From: Pseudomonas sp. P5_109
GTDB lineage: Bacteria; Pseudomonadota; Gammaproteobacteria; Pseudomonadales; Pseudomonadaceae
Direction: 5' to 3'
Length of the DNA stretch: 64,000 nucleotides
Assembly (NCBI RefSeq): GCF_034009455.1
Contig: NZ_CP125380.1
Coordinates: 241,501 to 305,500, forward strand
The position numbers and the translations under genes are program-made. Under the pieces are notes generated by a model. The model was not told where the DNA came from and did no database searches. It saw nothing but the letters and a program-made list of their open reading frames with translations. This document shows, piece by piece, positions 1-10,027 of the stretch (position 1 is its first letter; each line of letters starts with the position of its first letter).

Positions 1-337
1 AGCAGGCTCGCAGGCGCGGAATAGGGCCTTCGCGAGTCTGGTTGAGCGGCCTGGCCAGCGCCGCTGCCTGGGTCAACAGGCATTGCGTTGACCCGTGAAA
101 TCGAACAATTACTGCTGACGCGATAAAAATAATTCGCGTCCGCCTGTAGTACCTGTCTGATGTTGCCTGACACAAAAGGCCGCGCATTATAACCAGCGTT
201 ACGGCATTCGGGGGCATCACGGATTGCCAGTGCAATGGCCGGTTTTCTGGCACTAAAGGAAAAATCTGCTAACAATGCACACGGTGCGTATAACGGCAGC
301 TACGCCATAATGCGCGCCGAGATCAAAGGAGCATCCA
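1..337. other. Leader region upstream of ompR, no gene seen
   Basis: I see no convincing coding region here on either strand. There is an 8-bp perfect inverted repeat (arms 70-77 and 87-94) without a T-run, so a hairpin rather than a clear terminator. In P. aeruginosa the gene on the far side of ompR is tex; no tex start is recognisable here. The stretch probably holds the ompR promoter, and an AAAGGAG ribosome binding site lies just before the ompR ATG. Confidence 0.5.
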
Positions 338-1078
338 ATGAGCAGCACTGCACAAACTGCTGAAGGCGAGAAAATTCTTATCGTTGACGACGATCCGGGG
401 CTGAGTAGCCTGCTGGAACGTTTTTTCGTCAGCAAGGGCTACCGCGCCCGCGCCGTACCGAACACCGAGCAAATGGATCGCCTGCTGGCACGCGAAGTGT
501 TCAACCTGGTCGTCCTCGACCTGATGTTGCCCGGCGAAGACGGCCTGACCGCCTGCCGCCGCCTGCGCAACGCGAACAACCAGATTCCGATCATCATGCT
601 CACCGCCAAGGGCGACGAGCTTAGCCGCATCAAGGGCCTGGAACTGGGCGCCGACGATTACCTGGCCAAGCCGTTCAACCCGGATGAGCTGATGGCTCGC
701 GTCAAGGCGGTCCTGCGTCGCCAGTCGGCTCCGGTGCCGGGCGCCCCGGGCAGCGAAGACGAAAGCGTGACCTTCGGTGACTACGAGTTGTCCCTGGCTA
801 CCCGCGAGCTCAAGCGCGGCGAAGAAGTGCACATGCTCACCACCGGCGAGTTCGCGGTACTCAAGGCCCTGGTAATGAACGCGCGTCAGCCGCTGACCCG
901 CGACAAACTGATGAACCTGGCCCGTGGCCGCGAGTGGGATGCCCTGGAGCGTTCAATCGATGTGCAGATTTCCCGTCTGCGCCGGATGATCGAGCCCGAT
1001 CCGTCCAAACCGCGTTACATCCAGACTGTCTGGGGCGTGGGTTACGTGTTTGTTCCAGATGGTACCGCCACCAAGTGA
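338..1078 (+). CDS. ompR: Response regulator OmpR/AmgR
   Basis: DNA-binding response regulator of an envelope-stress or osmotic two-component system, acting with the sensor encoded directly downstream. The 246-residue protein has an N-terminal receiver domain with the acidic cluster D17-D19, the phospho-acceptor D61 (VVLDLMLPGEDG) and the conserved K111 in the AKPF motif, then an OmpR/PhoB winged helix ending in the typical IQTVWGVGYVFVPDG wing. Length is normal for the family. The ATG follows a strong AAAGGAG site. The orthologous P. aeruginosa pair is called AmgR/AmgS and affects aminoglycoside tolerance (established knowledge). Transcription with envZ is likely, although a 115-bp spacer with a hairpin separates them. 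Confidence 0.93.
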   Translation: MSSTAQTAEGEKILIVDDDPGLSSLLERFFVSKGYRARAVPNTEQMDRLLAREVFNLVVLDLMLPGEDGLTACRRLRNANNQIPIIMLTAKGDELSRIKGLELGADDYLAKPFNPDELMARVKAVLRRQSAPVPGAPGSEDESVTFGDYELSLATRELKRGEEVHMLTTGEFAVLKALVMNARQPLTRDKLMNLARGREWDALERSIDVQISRLRRMIEPDPSKPRYIQTVWGVGYVFVPDGTATK

Positions 1079-1103
1079 TTGGCGATTTGTAGGAACGGGC
1101 CAT

Positions 1104-1133
1104 GCGGACAGCGGATCAATTGATCCTGTCCGC
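1104..1133. repeat. Near-perfect palindrome between ompR and envZ
   Basis: Arms GCGGACA (1104-1110) and TGTCCGC (1127-1133) enclose a second palindrome GGATCAATTGATCC, making a 30-nt hairpin with a two-base bulge. The flanking bases to about 1180 resemble decayed REP arms (gcgagcatcgctcgctcctgc). There is no T-run. It may modulate the ratio of sensor to regulator by partial attenuation or mRNA processing; that is inference. Confidence 0.5.
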
Positions 1134-1193
1134 AGACTCGCGATCCGCAATGTGCGAGCATCGCTCGCTCCTGCAAGTGTTTAACGGTTATCC

Positions 1194-2507
1194 ATGAAAA
1201 CCCCCGTTTGGTTCCCCCAGAGCTTCTTCTCCCGCACCCTTTGGCTGGTGCTCATCGTCGTTCTCTTCTCCAAGGCGCTGACCCTGGTTTATCTGCTGAT
1301 GAACGAAGATGTTCTGGTGGATCGCCAGTACAGCCATGGTGTCGCCCTGACGCTACGCGCCTATTGGGCTGCCGATGAAGAAAACCGTGACAAGATCGCT
1401 GGTGCCGTGCCCCTGATACGAGTGGTGGGGGCCGGGGTGCCGGAGGGCGAACAACACTGGCCCTACAGTGAGATCTATCAGCGGCAAATGCAGGCTGAGC
1501 TGGGGGCTGACACGGAAGTGCGATTGCGCATGCATGCGCCGCCAGCGTTATGGGTTCGAGCGCCAAGCCTGGGTGAAGGCTGGCTCAAGGTTCCGCTGTA
1601 TCCGCATCCACTGCGCGGTCAGAAAATCTGGAATGTGCTTGGCTGGTTCCTCGCTATTGGATTGCTGTCCACTGCGGCGGCATGGATCTTCGTCAGCCAG
1701 CTCAACCAGCCGCTAAAACGCCTGGTGTACGCCGCGCGGCAACTCGGTCAGGGTCGCAGCGTGCGCCTGCCGATCAGCGATACACCGAGTGAGATGACCG
1801 AGGTCTACCGCGCCTTCAACCAGATGGCCGAAGACGTCGAACAGGCCGGTCGCGAGCGTGAACTGATGCTGGCCGGGGTTTCCCATGACTTGCGCACGCC
1901 GTTGACCCGCTTGCGCCTGTCCCTGGAATTGATGGGCGATCGCACCGACCTGACCGACGACATGGTGCGCGACATCGAAGACATGGACGCGATTCTCGAT
2001 CAGTTCCTGGCGTTCATTCGCGACGGGCGCGACGAGTCGGTGGAAGAAGTTGACCTGAGCGACCTGGTCCGCGAGGTCGCTGCGCCCTACAACCAGAATG
2101 AAGAAAAAGTACGGCTGCGCCTGGAGCCGATCCAGCCGTTTCCGTTGCGTCGTGTGTCGATGAAACGACTGCTGAACAATCTGATCGGCAATGCGTTGCA
2201 TCACGCGGGCAGCGGTGTGGAAGTGGCGGCCTATGTCTCGGGTGACACCGCCGCGCCATACGTGGTGCTGAGCGTCATGGACCGTGGCGCCGGGATTGAT
2301 CCCTCGGAGCTGGAGGCGATTTTCAACCCGTTCACCCGTGGTGATCGTGCACGCGGTGGCAAGGGCACCGGGTTAGGGCTGGCGATCGTGAAGCGGATTG
2401 CTTCGATGCATGGCGGCAATGTTGAGTTGCGCAACCGTTCGGGTGGTGGGCTGGAGGCGCGGGTGCGCTTGCCTTTGGGGTTGATGTTGCCGCGGGATGC
2501 CGTTTAG
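1194..2507 (+). CDS. envZ: Sensor histidine kinase EnvZ/AmgS
   Basis: Inner-membrane sensor kinase that phosphorylates the OmpR-type regulator encoded just upstream. The 437-residue chain has a first membrane segment at about residues 14-36, a periplasmic sensor of roughly 110 residues, a second membrane segment at about 148-168, a HAMP linker, the phospho-accepting H231 in SHDLRTPLTRL, and a HATPase domain with the N box (LLNNLIGNALHHA), G1 (DRGAGID) and G2 (GKGTGLGLAI). All catalytic motifs are intact. The start has only a weak ribosome binding site, compatible with lower expression than the regulator. A REP pair follows the stop codon. Confidence 0.92.
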   Translation: MKTPVWFPQSFFSRTLWLVLIVVLFSKALTLVYLLMNEDVLVDRQYSHGVALTLRAYWAADEENRDKIAGAVPLIRVVGAGVPEGEQHWPYSEIYQRQMQAELGADTEVRLRMHAPPALWVRAPSLGEGWLKVPLYPHPLRGQKIWNVLGWFLAIGLLSTAAAWIFVSQLNQPLKRLVYAARQLGQGRSVRLPISDTPSEMTEVYRAFNQMAEDVEQAGRERELMLAGVSHDLRTPLTRLRLSLELMGDRTDLTDDMVRDIEDMDAILDQFLAFIRDGRDESVEEVDLSDLVREVAAPYNQNEEKVRLRLEPIQPFPLRRVSMKRLLNNLIGNALHHAGSGVEVAAYVSGDTAAPYVVLSVMDRGAGIDPSELEAIFNPFTRGDRARGGKGTGLGLAIVKRIASMHGGNVELRNRSGGGLEARVRLPLGLMLPRDAV

Positions 2508-2522
2508 AAAACACAGAGGCCT

Positions 2523-2661
2523 TTGTGGCGAGGGAGCTTGCTCCCGTTCGGCTGCGCAGCAGCCGCAAAACCAGACAACCGTGTCTGAAGTACAAGAACA
2601 CGATTGTGGGATTTGGGAGTCCTTCGGCCTCCAGCGGGAGCAAGCTCCCTCGCCACAGTAG
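2523..2661. repeat. REP doublet, gcgaggga-type
   Basis: Two inverted arms (tgtggcgagggagcttgctc and its reverse complement near 2636-2661) enclose a GC-rich spacer. This is a Pseudomonas REP/BIME between the convergent ends of envZ and rimK. Confidence 0.85.
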
Positions 2662-2668
2662 ATGAGCC

Positions 2669-3574
2669 TCAGCCCTTTCCCTTGGTCCGAGTCATATTCG
2701 GCCCACCATTCTTTTCCAGATGCTCAATGATGATCCCCGCCACATTCTTCCCGGTGGTGGTCTCAATCCCCTCAAGCCCCGGCGACGAGTTCACTTCCAT
2801 CACCAACGGCCCGTGATTGGAGCGCAGGATATCCACACCCGCCACCGCCAGGCCCATGACCTTCGCCGCACGCAACGCCGTCATACGCTCTTCCGGGGTG
2901 ATCTTGATCAGGCTCGCGCTGCCACCGCGATGCAGGTTGGAACGAAACTCACCGGGTTTGGCCTGGCGCTTCATGGCTGCAATCACCTTGTCACCGACGA
3001 CGAAGCAGCGAATGTCCGCACCACCGGCTTCCTTGATGTACTCCTGAACCATGATGTTCTGCTTGAGGCCCATGAACGCCTCGATCACCGACTCTGCCGC
3101 CGTCGCGGTTTCGCACAGCACCACGCCGATGCCCTGGGTGCCTTCCAGCACCTTGATCACCAACGGCGCGCCGTTGACCATTTCGATCAGGTCGGGAATA
3201 TCATCGGGGGAGTGGGCAAACCCGGTCACCGGCAAACCGATCCCCCGACGGGACAGCAATTGCAGCGAGCGCAGCTTGTCTCGCGAACGGGCAATGGCCA
3301 CCGATTCGTTGAGCGGGAACACCCCCATCATTTCGAACTGGCGCAGGACCGCGCAGCCATAGAACGTCACGGACGCGCCGATCCGTGGAATCACCGCATC
3401 GAAACCTTCCAGTGGCTTGCCGCGGTAGTGGATCTGCGGCTTGTGACTGGCGATGTTCATGTAGGCGCGCAGGGTATCGACCACCACCATTTCATGACCA
3501 CGTTCGGTACCGGCTTCGACCAGACGACGGGTGGAATACAGACGCGGATTCCGCGACAGCACAGCGATCTTCAT
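2669..3574 (-). CDS. rimK: Ribosomal protein S6 glutamate ligase RimK
   Basis: ATP-grasp ligase that adds glutamate residues to the C-terminus of ribosomal protein S6. At 301 residues it matches the usual length. An N-terminal pre-ATP-grasp domain ([20 protein letters not shown]) precedes ATP-grasp motifs [35 protein letters not shown] and the metal-binding [14 protein letters not shown]. Its ATG overlaps the rimB stop codon (ATGA), so the two are translationally coupled. In P. fluorescens the rimABK operon is reported to link S6 modification to proteome remodelling and niche colonisation (established knowledge, recalled). The C-terminal tail is basic and lies close to a REP pair. Confidence 0.95.
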   Translation of the reverse strand: MKIAVLSRNPRLYSTRRLVEAGTERGHEMVVVDTLRAYMNIASHKPQIHYRGKPLEGFDAVIPRIGASVTFYGCAVLRQFEMMGVFPLNESVAIARSRDKLRSLQLLSRRGIGLPVTGFAHSPDDIPDLIEMVNGAPLVIKVLEGTQGIGVVLCETATAAESVIEAFMGLKQNIMVQEYIKEAGGADIRCFVVGDKVIAAMKRQAKPGEFRSNLHRGGSASLIKITPEERMTALRAAKVMGLAVAGVDILRSNHGPLVMEVNSSPGLEGIETTTGKNVAGIIIEHLEKNGGPNMTRTKGKG

Positions 3575-4050
3575 GCAACACCTGTGGAGGAGGTAGATAC
3601 CGGGAACACCGGCTTGTCTTGTACATACTTGATGCCCGGATTGACCACCAACTGGCCGTCGATCAGGGCTTTGGAACCGAGCAGCAGGCGATAGCGCATG
3701 GATTTGCGGCAGGCGAGTGTGAACTCGACCCGCCAGACCCGATCACCAAGGGCCAGGGTGGTGCTGATCACATATCGCACCTGCGCGTGACCGTTAGAGC
3801 TTTTAATGGTTTTCATCGTCACCAGCGGTGCTTCGCAGCGTCGGTGGCGCAGTTGGACGACGGAACCCAGGTGGGCGGTAAAGCGCACCCACTGCTCACC
3901 ATCGCGCTCGAACGGCTCGATTTCAGTAGCGTGGAGGCTTGAGGTGCTGGCACCGGTGTCGATTTTTGCCCGAAGGCCCGCGACTCCCAGATCCGGGAGC
4001 GCTATCCACTCGCGCAGACCGACAACGGTCAAATGGTCAAATGTCTTCAA
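3571..4050 (-). CDS. rimB: RimB, putative retropepsin-like protease
   Basis: A 159-residue protein of the RimB/ATP-dependent zinc protease family (retropepsin-like fold). The motif [14 protein letters not shown] carries the aspartyl-protease-like D-T-G-A signature, and [10 protein letters not shown] resembles the second conserved block. The start is a TTG codon (4050-4048) whose last bases overlap the TGA of rimA, so translation probably depends on re-initiation; no ATG lies nearby in frame. The 3' end overlaps rimK by four bases. Neighbours make a role in S6 modification or RimK control very likely, but the chemistry cannot be read from sequence alone. Confidence 0.85.
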   Translation of the reverse strand: MKTFDHLTVVGLREWIALPDLGVAGLRAKIDTGASTSSLHATEIEPFERDGEQWVRFTAHLGSVVQLRHRRCEAPLVTMKTIKSSNGHAQVRYVISTTLALGDRVWRVEFTLACRKSMRYRLLLGSKALIDGQLVVNPGIKYVQDKPVFPVSTSSTGVA

Positions 4051-4187
4051 AAGTGCTCAACCGGTAGAAACCGCTCGGGCCGCACGCGGCCGGATTCGCG
4101 GTATTCACGCAGAATAATGATTAAAAGGCGACAGATATCTACGGCCCGGATTTCCAGCCCCGCCAGGAGGTTATGGAATGTCAGCAT
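4047..4187 (-). CDS. rimA: RimA, 46-residue operon leader protein
   Basis: Small first gene of the rimABK operon. The reading frame beginning MLTFHNLLAGLEIRAVDICR encodes 46 residues and stops in a TTGA overlap with rimB. A longer in-frame extension to 4295 exists, but it lacks a better start and runs antisense into hslR. The length and position agree with my memory of P. fluorescens RimA, a very small protein that modulates the operon. No convincing ribosome binding site precedes the ATG, and the protein is too short for domain assignment. It would be missed by gene callers with a 50-codon limit. Confidence 0.7.
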   Translation of the reverse strand: MLTFHNLLAGLEIRAVDICRLLIIILREYRESGRVRPERFLPVEHF

Positions 4188-4266
4188 TGTAGTCCGAGCC
4201 GGGGAAATTCTTGGTACGACAGAAACGGTAGTACAGTTCACCAATATTTCAGAATGAGGAAATTCC

Positions 4267-4674
4267 ATGGCACAAAAAAACGAAGAGGACGACAAAGTCC
4301 GCCTCGATAAATGGTTGTGGGCTGCGCGATTTTACAAAACCCGCGCCTTGGCCAAGGCGGCGATTGAAAGCGGCAAGGTGCATTGCCGGGGCGAACGCTG
4401 CAAGCCGGGCAAAGAGCCACGCGTCGGCGATGAGTTTGTGATCCGCACCGGTTTCGAAGAGCGCACGGTGGTGGTTCAGGCGTTGTCGATTGTACGTCGT
4501 GGCGCGCCGGAAGCGCAGACCTTGTATGCCGAGACCCAGGCCAGCATTGCCAAGCGCGAAGAGGCCGCGGCGCAAAGAAAGGCCGGGGCCCTGGGCGTGA
4601 GCACCGACGGCAAGCCGAGCAAGAAGCAGCGGCGGGATTTGTTCAAGTTTCGTGGCAGCAGCAATGACGAGTAA
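4267..4674 (+). CDS. hslR: Heat shock protein Hsp15, S4 RNA-binding
   Basis: Ribosome-associated Hsp15, which binds stalled 50S subunits carrying nascent chains and helps recycle them. An S4 domain fills residues 12-70 (VRLDKWLWAARFYKTRALAK), followed by a basic C-terminal extension rich in K and R (GKPSKKQRRDLFKFRG), as in E. coli HslR. Length is 135 residues. The gene is divergent from rimA with about 80 bp between, so promoters for both must lie in 4188-4266. hslO lies next downstream after a 445-bp gap, the common pairing of heat-shock genes. Confidence 0.93.
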   Translation: MAQKNEEDDKVRLDKWLWAARFYKTRALAKAAIESGKVHCRGERCKPGKEPRVGDEFVIRTGFEERTVVVQALSIVRRGAPEAQTLYAETQASIAKREEAAAQRKAGALGVSTDGKPSKKQRRDLFKFRGSSNDE

Positions 4675-5119
4675 GGCAGATATTGCTCGAGTGATTGGTA
4701 GGCCGTCTTCGCGGGCAAGCCCGCTCCCACAAGGGGTTGTACTTATCCTGTGGGAGCGTGGCTTGCCCGCGAACGAGTGCGCAGCACTCGCCAGGCCCCA
4801 CCGCATCTTCAGCTGAACACTTGCAATTGCTGGGGCGCGCACCCATATCGCGTGGATCGCCCGGGCCGCATCAAGTTGATCAAACCGCCGCTCGTCGAAA
4901 ATCACACACAGTCTTTGACCTGTAGGCCATAACCACATTGCCAGCAGTGCAGAGCGGGAAACGACCCGGACTCCGTCAGCGCTTGTTCCACCTTGCTTGG
5001 ATCAGGCCCGGATTGTTCATAAAATGCCTTTTATGGCTGAACATTGCGCACCCGCGGGGTGGCGCAAGGCAAATTTTTTGTTTCCTGTAACCATTTTCAC
5101 TACTTAGATACCCAGACCT
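4675..5119. other. Gap between hslR and hslO with a REP pair
   Basis: No gene is seen. A REP doublet occupies 4706-4772 (ttcgcgggcaagcccgctcc and its inverse). Near 5045-5084 an imperfect hairpin (ttgcgcaccc against gggtggcgcaa) is followed at a short distance by a T6 run, so it could terminate hslR transcription. The hslO promoter should lie after it, but no clear -35/-10 pair stands out. Confidence 0.5.
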
Positions 5120-6022
5120 ATGACCGATCATGCGGATAACGACTTCACCCAACGCTTCATCTTCGATGACAGCGACACCCGTGGCGAACTGGTCTCGCTG
5201 GAGCTCAGCTACGCCGAAGTCCTGGCCAAACACGCCTACCCGCAGCCGGTCGCGCAACTGCTCGGCGAGCTGATGGCGGCCGCATCGTTGCTGGTCGGCA
5301 CATTGAAGTTCGACGGCTTGCTGATCCTGCAGGCCCGCTCCGAAGGCCCGATCCCGCTGCTGATGATCGAATGCTCCAGCGAGCGCGACATCCGCGGCCT
5401 GGCCCGTTATGACGCGGACCGGATTGCCCCCGATGCTACCCTGGCGGACTTGATGCCGGATGGTTCGCTGACATTGACTGTCGACCCGAAACAGGGCCAG
5501 CGCTATCAGGGCGTCGTCGATCTGGATGGCGAAACATTGTCCGACTGCTTCACCAACTACTTCGTCATGTCCCAGCAGATTGGCACCCGCATCAAGCTCT
5601 GCGCCGACGGCCGTCGTGCCCGTGGCCTGTTGCTGCAACAACTGCCTGCCGACCGCTTGAAAGACGATGACGAGCGTGCCGCCAGCTGGCAGCACATCAC
5701 CACGCTGGGCAATACGCTGACCGCCGATGAGCTGTTGAGCCTGGACAACGAAACCGTGCTGCATCGCCTGTACCACGACGAGCAGGTTCGTCTGTTCGAT
5801 GTGCAGAAGTTGCGCTTCCGTTGCAGCTGCTCGCGCGAACGTTCGGCCAATGCGCTGGTCAGTCTGGGGATGGAAGATGCGCAACAATTGGTGGTCGAAC
5901 ACGGTGGAAACATCGAAGTCGATTGTCAGTTCTGCAACCAGCGCTATCTGTTCGACGCGGCCGATGTCACTCAATTGTTCGTTGGTGCGGGCATCGAGAC
6001 GCCGTCAGATACCCGTCACTAA
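5120..6022 (+). CDS. hslO: Redox-regulated chaperone Hsp33
   Basis: Cytoplasmic holdase activated by oxidation together with unfolding. The 300-residue length is typical. The zinc/redox switch is intact: C235 and C237 (CSC) with C269 and C272 (CQFC), a C-X-C-X31-C-X2-C arrangement in the C-terminal domain. The N-terminal chaperone domain ([20 protein letters not shown]) matches the family. The gene lies upstream of pckA, as in P. aeruginosa. Confidence 0.95.
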   Translation: MTDHADNDFTQRFIFDDSDTRGELVSLELSYAEVLAKHAYPQPVAQLLGELMAAASLLVGTLKFDGLLILQARSEGPIPLLMIECSSERDIRGLARYDADRIAPDATLADLMPDGSLTLTVDPKQGQRYQGVVDLDGETLSDCFTNYFVMSQQIGTRIKLCADGRRARGLLLQQLPADRLKDDDERAASWQHITTLGNTLTADELLSLDNETVLHRLYHDEQVRLFDVQKLRFRCSCSRERSANALVSLGMEDAQQLVVEHGGNIEVDCQFCNQRYLFDAADVTQLFVGAGIETPSDTRH

Positions 6023-7744
<1,722 letters not shown>

Positions 7745-7766
7745 GTGCTGGATTGAGCTAACGAAG

Positions 7767-7793
7767 AAGCCGCCCCTTGGGGCGGCTTTTTTG
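7767..7793 (+). terminator. Rho-independent terminator of pckA
   Basis: Stem agccgcccc/ggggcggct with a two-base loop followed by T6. Confidence 0.9.
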
Positions 7794-7840
7794 TGCGCGA
7801 GATTCAGTTTTTCGCGGACAAGTCAGAATGCGTCGGGCCG

Positions 7841-8194
7841 TTACAGGCCTTCGAGTTCATCCGTGTCCCAGCGTTGGGCCTTGATAGCCCGGTAGAGCAT
7901 GCCGATGGTCAAAGGCATCTTCTCACCGCGCCCCTTGGCCTTGCGCTTTAGATTCACGTCAAAACCGTCGGGCTGGAAATAGCGATAACTGTCGAAATCC
8001 ACGAAGTCGATGGCGAAGTGGTCTTCCAGGGTTTCGATCAAATGCCGGGCGTCTGCACCGTTGCAGCCCAGGTCGAAGTTGATCGAGGTGCCGAGGTTGA
8101 TGGTTTTACGTTCGGGGAAGCCGAGTTCTTCATGCAACAGTTGCATGAGTTGCTGCATCAAGTGGTCGTCGGGGAGGTTGGGGGCGAGGTTCAT
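7841..8194 (-). CDS. DUF1493 family protein
   Basis: A 117-residue protein when started at the ATG at 8194 (MNLAPNLPDDHLMQQL); a 27-residue upstream extension is possible but looks non-native. The core INLGTSINFDLGCNGADARH and HFAIDFVDFDSYRYFQPDG fits the DUF1493 pattern, which resembles acyl-carrier-like helical proteins and has no firm function. The conserved carrier serine is not evident. It converges on pckA, sharing the short terminator region, and stands alone. The weak ribosome binding site makes the start uncertain. Confidence 0.65.
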   Translation of the reverse strand: MNLAPNLPDDHLMQQLMQLLHEELGFPERKTINLGTSINFDLGCNGADARHLIETLEDHFAIDFVDFDSYRYFQPDGFDVNLKRKAKGRGEKMPLTIGMLYRAIKAQRWDTDELEGL

Positions 8195-8279
8195 TGCGGG
8201 GTGTCCGGTTGGGCTTAGCCGAATCTTAGAGGTCGTCGGGTTTGGAGGAAAGACTTGGGGGGAGTGGCAGAGCACTGAA

Positions 8280-8378
8280 CCTGTGGCGAGGGAGCTTGCT
8301 CCCGTTGGACTGCGCAGCAGTCCTTGTTTTCAGGGTCGCTTCGCAACCCAGCGGGAGCAAGCTCCCTCGCCACAGTTA
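8280..8378. repeat. REP doublet, gcgaggga-type
   Basis: Inverted arms ctgtggcgagggagcttgct and its reverse complement around a spacer, the same type as at 2523-2661. Confidence 0.85.
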
Positions 8379-8484
8379 TGCTTTGTTTCCCTTTTCTTTT
8401 AACTGACCCAAGTAAAGGTCGCCCCCATGGATGCCACCAAGCCTGCACCCACGGAGAGTGCGGCTTGTCTATCGACGCCAGGCG

Positions 8485-8784
8485 TCAGGCTGGGGCTTTC
8501 CAGTTCAACATGCGTTGCTGGGCGACTTTGAGCAGGTCGCAGCCGTCCTGGGTCAGCAGGTAGAGGGCGTGGGTGATGTGCGGGATGTCTTCGAGGTCGC
8601 CGTGTTTGAAGCATTGGCAGTGCAGGGTTTGCAGCAATTCGCTGGAAGCCCGGATGCGCTGGAGGGCGGCTTCGAGGATGTCTTGGGGGTTGGCTTCTGT
8701 GTCGATGATCAGGGGCGGAGAATCGGTGAGGTTGGTGTGGAGTGGTAGATAGCGTTCGTTGGTGAACGGGTTCCATTTGTTCAT
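8485..8784 (-). CDS. Small uncharacterised Pseudomonas protein
   Basis: About 99 residues (MNKWNPFTNERYLPLHTN...). It is a clear paralogue of the product of 9194-9484: both share IDTEA-P--IL-AA-QRIRA-S-LL-TL-C-CFK and ALYLLTQDG-D-L--A-QR. I do not recognise a characterised domain. The pattern PL-(I/V)-D followed by an amphipathic ALxxAxxLL helix loosely resembles the DUF3077 protein at 37626-37907. A TTG nine bases further upstream is an alternative start; the ATG at 8784 is preferred. The interval upstream holds a C4-like RNA element, and the gene's ribosome binding region shows partial complementarity to it. Presumably cytoplasmic, with no signal or membrane segment. Confidence 0.7.
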   Translation of the reverse strand: MNKWNPFTNERYLPLHTNLTDSPPLIIDTEANPQDILEAALQRIRASSELLQTLHCQCFKHGDLEDIPHITHALYLLTQDGCDLLKVAQQRMLNWKAPA

Positions 8785-8841
8785 GATGTGCAATCTCGGA
8801 TGTGCCAGAAAGGACCGCCATCATCGTGACCAATCGATGGG

Positions 8842-8923
8842 AGGCGACTGTGTTCGGGTTGGTCAACCGGTGAGATCTACGCACAGAACCGGCATGCCCG
8901 AAGGCATCCCAAACACAGCCGCC
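8842..8923 (-). ncRNA. C4-like antisense RNA element, copy 1
   Basis: On the minus strand this folds into an outer stem (8843-8854 with 8911-8922) closing two arms, one with the hairpin gatgccttcgggcatgcc. Loop segments 8859-8865 (b') and 8872-8884 (a') are complementary to sites on both sides: 8827-8833 and 8991-8997 match b', 8974-8982 matches a', and 8788-8797, over the ribosome binding site of the small gene, matches a' with a three-base deletion. This is the architecture of the C4 antisense RNA of phages P1/P7. Identification is by pattern, not covariance search. A related copy sits at 38074-38152. Confidence 0.6.
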
Positions 8924-9009
8924 ATATAGCGTGCAGACACAAAAAAGCGTCGGCAGCATACAACGGGTGCGTACGTAGATCTAATTCGAGTGACCAAGCC
9001 CGAGTCGCT

Positions 9010-9036
9010 GATTTGGCAGCGACACTGCGGACTATA
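9010..9036 (-). promoter_or_regulatory. Possible -10 element and hairpin ahead of C4-like copy 1
   Basis: The minus strand reads TATAGT at about 9032-9037, followed by the hairpin tcgctgccaaatcagcga (9004-9021), which is conserved at copy 2. No good -35 is seen. It may be the promoter-proximal end of the C4-like transcript. Confidence 0.35.
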
Positions 9037-9151
9037 GGAGTGAGTTACTGGTGATCGATAGCCGACAAGTTGGCTTCTTTTGTAGGACCGTGCCGAAGCT
9101 TTTATAGGGCGTTGCTGACGGAGTTATCCACAGTGCACCGCATAATCGTTC

Positions 9152-9180
9152 ATCGCTGGCAAGCCAGCTCCTACAGGGGG
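9152..9180. repeat. Single REP unit
   Basis: One arm of the gctggcaagccagctcctac type, without a partner nearby. Confidence 0.6.
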
Positions 9181-9193
9181 AATGGGTGCGGCT

Positions 9194-9484
9194 TCAGAGG
9201 GTGAGTTTCGGCAAGCGCTGCCGGGCGATGTCGAGCATGTCGTTGCCGTCCTGGGTCAGCAGGTACAGGGCGCTGATAATCTTGGGGATGTCGCTCGCTT
9301 CGGCCTGTTTGAAGCATGTGCAATAAAGGGTTTCGAGCAGGTCGCTGGCGGCGCGGATGCGTTGTCGGGCGGCGTCGAGGATCTCGTAGGGGTCGGCCTC
9401 GGTATCAATGACCAGCACCGGGGTTTCGCTGTAGCGGGTCTTGAGTGGGTGGTAGCGGTTTGTCAGTGAGTCGGGTTTTTTCAT
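9194..9484 (-). CDS. Small uncharacterised Pseudomonas protein, paralogue
   Basis: A 96-residue protein begun at MKKPDSLTNRYHPL, chosen because AGGACT precedes this ATG at a good distance; a nine-residue upstream extension is less likely. It is a paralogue of 8485-8784. Here, unlike the other copy, the upstream 250 bp contain no C4-like element; instead a sigma-70-like pair TTGTTC-18 bp-TATAGT is seen on the minus strand near 9555-9584. The function is unknown. Two paralogues with and without the RNA module suggest independent regulation. Confidence 0.65.
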   Translation of the reverse strand: MKKPDSLTNRYHPLKTRYSETPVLVIDTEADPYEILDAARQRIRAASDLLETLYCTCFKQAEASDIPKIISALYLLTQDGNDMLDIARQRLPKLTL

Positions 9485-10027
9485 TGATTGAGTCCTGTGC
9501 GAAATCGGCAAGTGTTCCCGGCAGGCCGAGACACTGTTTTCAGCCGCGCTGGAAACTATAGGAGGGTATGGCGTTGCGGAACAAGACGGCTGAGATCGAC
9601 ACGCGTTGTAAGGGTTTTGTCATATTTTGAGGAAGGGGACTACACGTTGGAAGTGGGTTTTCAACGTGAAAGGGCGAGAGGTAAAAATGCCTACAGCGTT
9701 TTCAGTCGCTTCTCGCCAAGTCTCGGCAGAGGGGGGCTCGGACAATGTCGGGTGTTTCGAGTTTTGTGGTGGGTGTACTTGCTCTTCGCGGGCAAGCCCG
9801 CCCCCACAGATCTGAGTCGTACTCAAGTCTGTGGACGGCATAGATCCGTGTGGGAGCGGGCTTGCCCGCGAAGGCGATCTGACAGTCCCATCATCTCTGA
9901 AGCCGTGGATTGCCGTCCCGCCATTCGCTGTATCATCCAGTATCGTTTTTGCCCCCGACCTTTTCTCGATTCGCTGTGATTGCCGGCTAGGCTTTTGACT
10001 CCGCAGCGGTCAACGGAGTGACAGCTT
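9485..10027. other. Gap with a REP pair upstream of recQ
   Basis: No gene is recognisable. A REP doublet lies at 9783-9876 (ttcgcgggcaagcccgcccc and its inverse). The remainder probably holds the promoter of the small minus-strand gene at the left and of recQ at the right. Confidence 0.6.

Noticed and set aside
7841..8275. The longer 144-codon form of the DUF1493 gene
   Set aside because: The first 27 codons have proline-rich, non-conserved sequence and no ribosome binding site; the internal ATG at 8194 is the better start.
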